This document shows positions 1-4,577 of a stretch of DNA of 9,509 nt, piece by piece. Numbering within the stretch: the first letter of the stretch is position 1; the number at the start of each line of letters is the position of its first letter. Source of the stretch: JANPLD01 sp031426355. Its GTDB lineage: Bacteria; Pseudomonadota; Alphaproteobacteria; Rickettsiales; UBA8987. The translations under genes and the position numbers were made by a program. The stretch lies in the NCBI GenBank assembly GCA_031426355.1, contig JANPLD010000066.1, positions 1 through 9,509 of the forward strand, in the 5' to 3' direction. A model generated the notes under the pieces. It was not told the DNA's origin. It saw only the letters and a list, made by a program, of their open reading frames with translations, and ran no database searches.

Positions 1-391
1 CATGCCTGTTAAGTGCCCCCAGCACTGCCTGATTCAGCGTTTTCCTATCAAGCTTATTTTTATCAATGAATACGAATGCTCCCGCTTCCAAAGATTTCCT
101 TTTTATTTCTTCGGTCGCAAATGAAGTTAGAAATATAATTGGTGATTTAAGTGAACCGCGTGCCCTCAATTCATTCATCAGGGATATTCCATCTCCGTCA
201 TCAAGCCGGTAATCAAGTATGGTGCAGTCTATATCCATGTTGATGTAGTAATGAAGGCCTGACCTTATCGTTCTGCATTGTTTGAAAATATAATCGTACT
301 CTTTGCTTTCACTTAAATGTTCCTGAAATAAAAGCGCGTCTCGCGGATTATCTTCTATTAGTAATATCTGCTTCTTAATCAAACTGAACAT
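1..391 (-). CDS. Response regulator receiver domain protein, partial (runs off the left edge)
   Basis: Reading the minus strand from an ATG at 391 gives 130 residues before the window ends. The protein is a CheY-like receiver domain, the phosphorylation switch of two-component signalling. The acidic pair is E13-D14 (ILLIEDNPRD), the phosphoacceptor is D60 (TILDYRL), the switch threonine is T89 (IIFLTSF) and the conserved lysine is K111 (FIDKNK), so every catalytic position is present. The C-terminal part is outside the window, so it cannot be said whether this is a single-domain regulator, a DNA-binding regulator, or the front of a hybrid kinase or diguanylate cyclase. A GGGG about 7 bases before the ATG could serve as ribosome binding site. 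The downstream DMT transporter has the same orientation but lies about 130 bases upstream of this start, so co-transcription is possible but unproven. Confidence 0.85.
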   Translation of the reverse strand, partial: MFSLIKKQILLIEDNPRDALLFQEHLSESKEYDYIFKQCRTIRSGLHYYINMDIDCTILDYRLDDGDGISLMNELRARGSLKSPIIFLTSFATEEIKRKSLEAGAFVFIDKNKLDRKTLNQAVLGALNRH

Positions 392-524
392 CAATACCCC
401 GGCTAAAAATTCAACTCTGAATAGAAGATACAATATTTTTGTCTTGGTTTCTACCTGCGATTTAAAAATATCTATTTTTGGCCTGAAAATACGGTTTTTT
501 GTTTCAAAGCTGAACAAAAGAGGA

Positions 525-1406
525 TTATTTACTTTTGAACCTTATAACGCCGGAGCAAAGTATAACCCCTACGGTCGCCAGGATATTAAATACATAATCA
601 TAGAAACCCGGCATTTCACCAAGTATCAGATATGAAAATATGCTTGTAAGCAAAGGCACCAGTGCGCTTAAGGAAGTGGTTACAGAAGCGCCTATCATGC
701 TGATTGATTTGTTATAAAGCAGTGATGAGATTATACTCATGATTATACCTTGGTATAATATCTGCAACATGGCGCTGTGCAGATTTATCTCATGCGGATT
801 TATAGTCTGGTATATTGCATAAGGTATTATCATTAATAAAAATGAGCCAACCGAGATAAGAGCTGTTGCTGTAAGAGGCTTCAATGAAGTTTGCCTCAGG
901 TTAAAAGTATATCCCGCCCACATCAGTGCAGAAAATATAAAGAATAGATCACCTTTAAAATAAGCGGCATTATCAAAACTGGTTGAAAGCTTTATCATGG
1001 CACCAGTTACTATCAGCATCAAGCCTATTTTCCTGATATTTGAAGGCATCTCCTTTAAAACAAAAAAGGCTATCAAAGCATAGAACACCGGCATATGCGA
1101 AGGTATCAGAACGCTGTGTGAAGAAGGCGAAAACGTAAAACCGATACCCGTCAAAAACATATACGGCGCGCCCGCACCTAGAATTATAAACGCAATTTTT
1201 CTTTTATCCTGAGAAAATATCTGCTTCCTGTTTTTCAGAAAGATGGGGAACAGGAAAATACTGGCGGTGGTGAACCTTAAAAAGGTAATATCAAATGCGG
1301 TCAGATCAGAATTTATACCAAGTTTACTGACTATAGACCAACCCGCCCAGATGCTTACAGCGATGATTCCGCAGATATAGCCTGTTATTTGTTTTTGCTT
1401 ATCCAA
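525..1406 (-). CDS. DMT superfamily (EamA-type) transporter, TTG start
   Basis: The product has 293 residues and is almost entirely hydrophobic, with about ten membrane helices arranged as two EamA repeats (roughly 10-140 and 150-288). Each repeat ends with the family's helix-Gly/Lys-Glu turn (LKEMPS near 118-122, LGEMPG near 262-267), and length and layout match the drug/metabolite transporter superfamily. Members export or import small metabolites such as amino acids or nucleotide derivatives at the inner membrane. The substrate cannot be read from the sequence. The start is TTG at 1406: there is no ATG, GTG or TTG between it and the in-frame stop upstream, and no Shine-Dalgarno sequence precedes it. 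The 5' leader can form mutually exclusive hairpins, listed separately. It follows the lipoprotein gene in the same direction after 85 bases. Confidence 0.88.
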   Translation of the reverse strand: MDKQKQITGYICGIIAVSIWAGWSIVSKLGINSDLTAFDITFLRFTTASIFLFPIFLKNRKQIFSQDKRKIAFIILGAGAPYMFLTGIGFTFSPSSHSVLIPSHMPVFYALIAFFVLKEMPSNIRKIGLMLIVTGAMIKLSTSFDNAAYFKGDLFFIFSALMWAGYTFNLRQTSLKPLTATALISVGSFLLMIIPYAIYQTINPHEINLHSAMLQILYQGIIMSIISSLLYNKSISMIGASVTTSLSALVPLLTSIFSYLILGEMPGFYDYVFNILATVGVILCSGVIRFKSK

Positions 1407-1415
1407 GGTTATTTG

Positions 1416-1454
1416 GGCTAATTTTCTTAGCCTGCGTTAACAGGTTAAGGCTGA
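1416..1454 (-). promoter_or_regulatory. Alternative hairpins in the leader of the DMT transporter gene
   Basis: On the minus-strand transcript three segments can pair two ways. The segment at 1448-1454 can pair with 1427-1433 (7 pairs, one G-U). Alternatively 1427-1432 pairs perfectly with 1416-1421 (GGCTAA/TTAGCC, five-base loop GAAAA), placing a hairpin 9 bases before the TTG start. No T-run follows, so it does not look like an intrinsic terminator. The mutually exclusive pairing is seen; a role in controlling translation is inferred. Confidence 0.3.
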
Positions 1455-1491
1455 TTTAGCAAATGACTATGAAGTTATTGTGAGCCAGAAC

Positions 1492-1911
1492 TTAATTTTT
1501 CTTACCCCAGATATAATTTTTGTAAATATTCTTGAAGAATACTATTACGCCTTCGCTATTATATTCTTTCTCTGCACTTGGAAGTGATTTCAAGGTTCTC
1601 TTACCGCTTTTCATCGCGTATATACCCATCGGCTCTGTTCTGTTTATAATAGGAAAATGCCTTGGGATATCATCTTTATTTGCAAAGAAATAAACTTCAC
1701 AATAATTACTCGCCTTATAGATCTGACTACAAATCCTTGTCCCGACCGCCCTTTGCGTGTACCTATCCCCCCAGTATTTCTGGCTAACCAGCACGAAGTG
1801 GGCGTTACCGTCTTTTGAAACAACTGTAAAACCTTCAGGCAAAGGCTTACTGAGGTCTTCATTGCAAGACGTGAGTAACAAAAGTAATAAAAAATTTAAA
1901 TATATCTTCAC
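1492..1911 (-). CDS. Small putative lipoprotein of unknown function, GTG start
   Basis: The product is 139 residues. It opens with a basic residue, a hydrophobic stretch of leucines, and a lipobox LTSC, which predicts signal peptidase II cleavage before C16 and lipid attachment. The mature part (about 124 residues) has no family I recognise. Visible traits are two further cysteines (C61 in RICSQ and C72 in YCEVYF) that could form a disulfide, and aromatic clusters such as QKYWGDRY. The reading frame opens at GTG (1911) directly after an in-frame TGA, so no earlier start is possible. A promoter with an overlapping inverted repeat lies about 75-100 bases upstream. The gene is probably monocistronic or leads the DMT transporter gene. 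Function unknown; being a real gene is supported by the clean lipoprotein signal. Confidence 0.7.
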   Translation of the reverse strand: MKIYLNFLLLLLLTSCNEDLSKPLPEGFTVVSKDGNAHFVLVSQKYWGDRYTQRAVGTRICSQIYKASNYCEVYFFANKDDIPRHFPIINRTEPMGIYAMKSGKRTLKSLPSAEKEYNSEGVIVFFKNIYKNYIWGKKN

Positions 1912-1971
1912 TCAGTATCATTTGGTTTCAACAGGGTTCTTATTGTAACCAATAGACTTGAGAATTATTAC

Positions 1972-1989
1972 TAATCCAACACTGGATTA
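1972..1989. promoter_or_regulatory. Inverted repeat overlapping the -10 and start site: possible operator
   Basis: TAATCCA and TGGATTA form a perfect 7-base inverted repeat around a four-base spacer (ACAC). It covers part of the -10 box and the predicted transcription start of the lipoprotein gene, where a repressor would typically bind. A short RNA hairpin is the alternative reading. Confidence 0.35.
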
Positions 1990-2013
1990 TACTCCGATCA
2001 GACGAATTTTCAA
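1986..2013 (-). promoter_or_regulatory. Promoter for the lipoprotein gene (TTGAAA-16-TATAAT)
   Basis: On the minus strand TTGAAA (2013-2008) and TATAAT (1991-1986) are separated by 16 bases, five of six and six of six matches to the sigma-70 consensus. The predicted start of transcription is near 1979, giving a leader of about 68 bases before the GTG at 1911. Confidence 0.55.
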
Positions 2014-2021
2014 CTTTAAGT

Positions 2022-2078
2022 GCCTTTATTAACTTCAAAAATATCTTTAATTTTAAATAAATTTGAAGCGATAAAGGC
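2022..2078. repeat. Long imperfect inverted repeat after the SRPBCC gene
   Basis: GCCTTTAT (2022-2029) pairs with ATAAAGGC (2071-2078). Inside it CTTCAAA (2033-2039) pairs with TTTGAAG (2062-2068), and TTTAA (2046-2050) with TTAAA (2053-2057). It starts 5 bases beyond the end of the SRPBCC coding region, so it may form the 3' end of that transcript, although no T-run follows on either strand. Its TTTGAAG arm resembles the heptamer units seen at 6387-6453 and 8256-8345, which may be chance. Confidence 0.5.
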
Positions 2079-2083
2079 TGATC

Positions 2084-2629
2084 TTATGCAACCCTTTGCT
2101 TATTTGCTTTTACTACGCCATTAAGGTTTTTGAGGCCGTCCTCAAAATTTTTACCTACCATCTTCTCGCAATCAAATACTAATCCAATTGCTTTGCTGAT
2201 GAAATTGCTCTTACCTGACATTGACCAAGTAACTTCAGTTTTATCATCTTTAGGAACCAGTTTGAATTCCGATATATTAGTTCCTTCCATTGGCTTAACG
2301 AAATCAAGTCTGAATTTAATAAGCTCATTCTCACGGCTTTCAGTTATTGTCATGCTTCCCGCGCCAACATCACTATTACCATCCCAGCTCATCTTAGCGC
2401 CCTCACCTTCTTCCGGCCCTTCAAAACTGCTCTTTGCATCAGGGTCAAGCTTTGCCCAAGGAGACCAGTTATCCCAATTTTTTAAGTTATTCACCTGAAC
2501 AAATGTCTCCGCAGCATCCCCGTCAATAATAGCAGTGCGGGTTACGCTGAATTCATCAGGCTGCCTTGATATTATAACTGCCAGAACGATAAGTATTAAC
2601 GCTAATGCGATCAGTATTTTTTTAAACAT
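2084..2629 (-). CDS. Membrane-anchored SRPBCC family protein (polyketide cyclase/dehydrase-like)
   Basis: The product has 181 residues. Residues 4-20 form one hydrophobic helix, a signal anchor. Residues about 25-175 match the SRPBCC (START/Bet v1-like) lipid- or ligand-binding fold as found in bacterial Polyketide_cyc2 proteins. Recognisable pieces are NNLKNWDNWSPWAKLDP (47-63), the WDGNSDVGAGSMTITES stretch (82-98), the FVKPMEG strand, TEVTWSMSG (131-139), and a C-terminal helix with KMVGKNFEDGLKNL (156-169). The family's exact role is not established; a hydrophobic ligand in the cavity is the usual assumption. AGGG with an eight-base spacing precedes the ATG. The gene lies 63 bases downstream of the ABC ATPase gene in the same direction, so the two are probably co-transcribed. 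Confidence 0.85.
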   Translation of the reverse strand: MFKKILIALALILIVLAVIISRQPDEFSVTRTAIIDGDAAETFVQVNNLKNWDNWSPWAKLDPDAKSSFEGPEEGEGAKMSWDGNSDVGAGSMTITESRENELIKFRLDFVKPMEGTNISEFKLVPKDDKTEVTWSMSGKSNFISKAIGLVFDCEKMVGKNFEDGLKNLNGVVKANKQRVA

Positions 2630-2692
2630 ATTATTTCCCTTTTGTTTTTACCTTTTTAGCTTTTTTCTTATTTCTTTCAACAAAGTTTATCT

Positions 2693-3484
2693 TTAAATTC
2701 TGTACATTGAATAGATGCCTTCCTTCGAAAGGTTTATCCCGATCGGCGTTTCGAATAAAGCAGATAGGTTTTCCTGCGTAAGAATATCCTCTTTCGCACC
2801 GAAAGAAAATATTCGCCCTTCCTTCATCAGCAGAACATTCTTAATATCCGGTATTACCTCTTCAAGGTGATGTGTCACAATTATTACCGTAACAGATTTT
2901 GCCACCTGCTTCACATATTCAAAAAAATCACTCTGCGCCGCGATATCAAGCCCGAGAGACGGCTCATCAAGTATTATAAGGGTCGGCTTTATAAGCATAG
3001 CGCGAGCTATAAGAACTTTACGCAGCTCCCCTGTGGAAAGCTCAGTGATAAGGCGATCAGCAAATATGTTCAAATTTAGCGATGCCATAACATCATCAAT
3101 CTCACCCTGCATTTCCGCAGTGATTTTGCTCTTCTCAAAATAACCATATGTTCCAAAATAAGCGGAGGCCAAAGATTCGTATACCGTTAAACCCACACAG
3201 TTTAATAAGGCATCTGCAAATTTCATGGAAACAACCGATATCATCTGCCTGAGTTCCGCCTGGCTCCAATCCTCCCTGCCCATGAAAAGATTGACCGGGT
3301 TCTCACCATCCATCCGCGAAGGATAAAGCTCCTTCGTCAGCATCCTTATAAGCGTCGATTTCCCCGACCCATTCGGCCCCAAAATAGCCGTATGCTGAAA
3401 CGCCTCTATCTGAACCGTAACATTATCCAGTATAAGCCGCGACTGGTAAATACTGCAATTTTGCGTGTCGATGAGGAGGGGCAT
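2693..3484 (-). CDS. Solitary ABC transporter-type ATP-binding protein
   Basis: The 263-residue protein is one complete ABC ATPase domain. Walker A is GPNGSGKST (36-44), the signature is LSTGE (149-153), Walker B is LIILDEP (169-175) and the switch histidine is H205 (VTHH). The Q-loop position reads VVSMKFAD (84-91), so the usual glutamine is not where expected. From memory, ATPases of the ModF/YlmA kind often deviate here too. No permease or substrate-binding gene is adjacent in the window, so it either pairs with a permease elsewhere or has a non-transport role. The natural end YSMYRI fits the family length. The ATG has no clear Shine-Dalgarno sequence. Substrate unknown. Confidence 0.88.
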   Translation of the reverse strand: MPLLIDTQNCSIYQSRLILDNVTVQIEAFQHTAILGPNGSGKSTLIRMLTKELYPSRMDGENPVNLFMGREDWSQAELRQMISVVSMKFADALLNCVGLTVYESLASAYFGTYGYFEKSKITAEMQGEIDDVMASLNLNIFADRLITELSTGELRKVLIARAMLIKPTLIILDEPSLGLDIAAQSDFFEYVKQVAKSVTVIIVTHHLEEVIPDIKNVLLMKEGRIFSFGAKEDILTQENLSALFETPIGINLSKEGIYSMYRI

Positions 3485-3525
3485 AGGATATATGAGAAAT
3501 AATCTAGATAAATGATGTTTACAAA

Positions 3526-3545
3526 TGTTATACTGAAGATATCTT
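3526..3545 (+). promoter_or_regulatory. Candidate extended -10 promoter with a palindrome at the start site, upstream of the MazF-like gene
   Basis: TGTTATACT (3526-3534) fits an extended -10 element, with no good -35 box. The perfect 10-base palindrome AAGATATCTT (3536-3545) sits over the predicted transcription start. It is bracketed by ACTGAA (3532-3537) and TTCAGT (3554-3559), which form a wider inverted repeat. This could be an operator for the toxin-like gene or for the divergent ABC gene. Confidence 0.3.
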
Positions 3546-3573
3546 ATCTAATTTTCAGTTTAACTTCAATAAA

Positions 3574-3969
3574 ATGACGATAAATTTTCATCCAAATCCT
3601 GGCACAATATTAAAATGCGATTTCTTTGGTTTTGAAGCACCGGAAATGATTAAAACACGGCCTATAATTGTGGTTTCTCCAAGAGCAAGACATGGTGCAA
3701 ATATTTGTACCATTGTTCCACTTAGTACAACGGAGCCAAAAATAGTTCAAAAGTGGCATTATAAGCTGAGTTTAACGGAACCTATTTCTCCAAATTGGCC
3801 TGAACTGACCGTTTGGGTAAAATGCAATATGATTTACACTTTAAATAATGAAAGATTCGACCGATTTCATAAAAAGATAGGTGACAAGAGAAATTACTAT
3901 GTCAAAAAGATACCAGATAAGGATTTATCTAATATAAGATGTTGTATTAAAGAGTTCCTTGATTGCTAA
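3574..3969 (+). CDS. PemK/MazF-family protein (type II toxin-like), no antitoxin visible
   Basis: The 131-residue product matches the PemK/MazF fold, whose characterised members are mostly sequence-specific RNA endonucleases. Visible motifs are the N-terminal NPGTILKCDFFG (8-19), KTRPIIVVSPR (27-37) with the conserved Arg-Pro, and CTIVPLSTTEP (45-55) with the Ser/Thr cluster at the active-site position. WVKCNMIYTL (81-90) and a C-terminal helix IRCCIKEFL follow. This longer subfamily with FHPNPGTI at the front occurs in many Proteobacteria, often without a partner. Neither flank holds an antitoxin-sized frame that I can support: upstream is the divergent ABC gene, downstream a candidate small RNA. 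No Shine-Dalgarno sequence precedes the ATG. Toxicity is therefore uncertain. Confidence 0.83.
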   Translation: MTINFHPNPGTILKCDFFGFEAPEMIKTRPIIVVSPRARHGANICTIVPLSTTEPKIVQKWHYKLSLTEPISPNWPELTVWVKCNMIYTLNNERFDRFHKKIGDKRNYYVKKIPDKDLSNIRCCIKEFLDC

Positions 3970-3980
3970 CTACATGATAG

Positions 3981-4008
3981 TTGTTATTTTCCAAACTAAT
4001 GATATAAT
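3981..4008 (+). promoter_or_regulatory. Promoter of the candidate small RNA (TTGTTA-16-TATAAT)
   Basis: TTGTTA (3981-3986) and a perfect TATAAT (4003-4008) are spaced by 16 bases, starting only 11 bases after the MazF-like stop codon. Transcription would begin at about 4013-4015. There is no plausible protein gene between this promoter and the terminator at 4061-4102. Confidence 0.5.
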
Positions 4009-4012
4009 GATG

Positions 4013-4102
4013 ATGTCCCCGCTCTGCTTCGGTATCGGGCTTGAAATCCTAGAAATAGGTAGCCGTGTCATTAAACTTAACCAGTTTAGACGCGGCTTTT
4101 TT
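4013..4102 (+). ncRNA. Candidate small RNA of about 90 nt, family not recognised
   Basis: The stretch is bounded by a sigma-70 type promoter and a strong intrinsic terminator. It folds into three hairpins in a row. Hairpin 1: CCCG (4018-4021) with CGGG (4036-4039), capped by a C(UUCG)G tetraloop at 4027-4032. Hairpin 2: CCTA (4048-4051) with TAGG (4056-4059) around a GAAA tetraloop. Hairpin 3: the terminator. Two exceptionally stable tetraloop types in 45 bases suggest a selected RNA structure. It does not show the SRP RNA domain IV consensus, tmRNA ends or any riboswitch core that I know. The alternative is a structured 3' UTR of the MazF-like gene processed from a longer transcript. Confidence 0.45.
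4061..4102 (+). terminator. Strong Rho-independent terminator
   Basis: AGCCGTGTC (4061-4069) pairs with GACGCGGCT (4089-4097) over nine base pairs with one G-U. A two-base bulge follows, then TAAACT/AGTTTA adds six more pairs around the loop TAACC. The 3' arm runs directly into six T residues (4097-4102). It would end both the small RNA and any read-through from the MazF-like gene. Confidence 0.85.
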
Positions 4103-4153
4103 AATTCTCCTGGAAGACTTAATAATCTAATTAACTCTAAAACAACCTATTAG

Positions 4154-4189
4154 TCCGCCTTCACTTCGTTACGGCGCGACAGTCTTCGC
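4154..4189. repeat. Dispersed-repeat-like fragment ending in CAGTCTTCGC
   Basis: GC-rich and unlike its AT-rich surroundings, this stretch (TCCGCC...ACGGCG...CAGTCTTCGC) contains a short hairpin CGCC/GGCG. It ends with a ten-base word repeated in inverted orientation at 4254-4263, at the 3' end of the tRNA gene. Its ACTTCGTTACG also resembles ACTTCGCTACG in the palindrome at 6519-6570. It looks like a piece of a small intergenic repeat. No coding function is seen. Confidence 0.45.
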
Positions 4190-4232
4190 AGAGATATACA
4201 AGCTTAGTTATTTATATGTTGATGGCTTGCCG

Positions 4233-4262
4233 AGTCATAGCTACTTTTAAGTAGCGAAGACT
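4233..4262 (-). repeat. Hairpin abutting the CCA end of tRNA-Ala
   Basis: On the minus strand the last A of the encoded CCA begins a 30-base palindrome: AGTC, three bases mostly mismatched, GCTACTT, a two-base centre, AAGTAGC, three bases, GACT. It lacks a following T-run, so it is not a standard terminator. It may be a trailer structure for tRNA 3' processing, or an end of the repeat element whose other copy is at 4180-4189. Confidence 0.5.
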
Positions 4263-4337
4263 GGTGGAGCCTAGCGGGATCGAACCGCTGACCTCCTGAA
4301 TGCAAATCAGGCGCTCTCCCAGCTGAGCTAAGGCCCC
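4262..4337 (-). tRNA. tRNA-Ala (anticodon TGC)
   Basis: The minus strand folds as a complete 76-base tRNA. The acceptor stem is GGGGCCT/AGGCTCC including the G3-U70 pair that alanyl-tRNA synthetase recognises. D stem is GCTC/GAGC, the anticodon stem is CCTGA/TCAGG with loop TTTGCAT (anticodon TGC), and the T arm is AGCGG-TTCGATC-CCGCT. The 3' CCA is encoded in the DNA. It reads GCN alanine codons and stands alone, divergent from rpsB. A -10 box TATAAT on the minus strand (4359-4354) lies about 16 bases upstream of the mature 5' end. Confidence 0.97.
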
Positions 4338-4353
4338 AAATCGAGGGAATGAT

Positions 4354-4359
4354 ATTATA
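4354..4359 (-). promoter_or_regulatory. -10 box of the tRNA-Ala promoter
   Basis: A perfect TATAAT on the minus strand would start transcription about 10 bases before the tRNA. The matching -35 is weak. A perfect TTGACA also occurs on this strand (4397-4392), but it is 32 bases from this -10, too far to pair with it. Confidence 0.45.
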
Positions 4360-4426
4360 GAGGGGTAGGAATTAGGAAAATTAAGGAGCTTTGTCAATAT
4401 AATTCTGGAAAATTACTTATTTTATC

Positions 4427-4454
4427 TTGAACTATGAGTATTTCCGCGTATAAG
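4427..4454 (+). promoter_or_regulatory. Candidate promoter of the rpsB-tsf unit (TTGAAC-16-TATAAG)
   Basis: TTGAAC (4427-4432) and TATAAG (4449-4454) are 16 bases apart and predict a start near 4461, about 117 bases before rpsB. The alternative TTGTCA at 4391 has a poorer -10 (TACTTA) at the right distance. It would make a longer leader that keeps the outer stem at 4457-4492 intact. The choice between them is open. Confidence 0.4.
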
Positions 4455-4456
4455 GG

Positions 4457-4562
4457 CCGTGATCCCAATTATGGGGTCAACTTCACACACGGGTACAGGT
4501 TTAATTCATTAGATCTATTCGGTCTCTATTTTAGAGTACACTCCGTGGAGGTTTTAACCGAA
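4457..4562 (+). promoter_or_regulatory. Structured rpsB leader RNA
   Basis: Two structural modules are visible. Module 1: CCGTG (4457-4461) with CACGG (4488-4492), enclosing ATCCC/GGGGT (4462-4466 with 4473-4477). Module 2: TTCGGT (4518-4523) with ACCGAA (4557-4562), enclosing CTCTA/TAGAG (4524-4528 with 4532-4536) and CTC/GAG (4541-4550). Module 2 ends 4 bases before the AGGAG of rpsB. GGTT/AACC (4550-4559) competes with its closing stem. In E. coli, S2 represses rpsB-tsf through its mRNA leader. The same logic is inferred here by analogy only. Confidence 0.5.
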
Positions 4563-4577
4563 AAACAGGAGACTAAC

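Noticed and set aside
393..524. Promoter for the response regulator, or a terminator of the DMT gene, in the 130-base gap
   Set aside because: Only weak AT-rich matches and an AT-only hairpin (TTTTGTT/AACAAAA) are seen; none is convincing.
2130..2498. 122-residue plus-strand frame
   Set aside because: Antisense to the SRPBCC gene, whose family motifs are clear.
2627..2696. Lys-rich frame (NLKINFVERNKKKAKK...) after the ABC gene stop, possible frameshifted C-terminus
   Set aside because: The ABC protein already ends at a natural family length, and the A-rich spacer gives lysine codons by composition.
4013..4102. SRP RNA or tmRNA identity for the small RNA
   Set aside because: The SRP domain IV consensus (GGAAG-type loop) and the tmRNA tRNA-like ends are absent.
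3959..4153. 64-residue plus-strand frame after the MazF-like gene, possible antitoxin
   Set aside because: It reads through a promoter, two hairpins and a terminator, and its composition does not look like an antitoxin.
4212..4397. 61-residue minus-strand frame
   Set aside because: It is a translation through the tRNA-Ala gene (AQLGERL... is the tRNA sequence) and its trailer hairpin.
4434..4577. 48-residue N-terminal extension of rpsB from an upstream in-frame ATG
   Set aside because: The region is the structured leader, AGGAG is placed for the ATG at 4578, and the known S2 N-terminus begins there.
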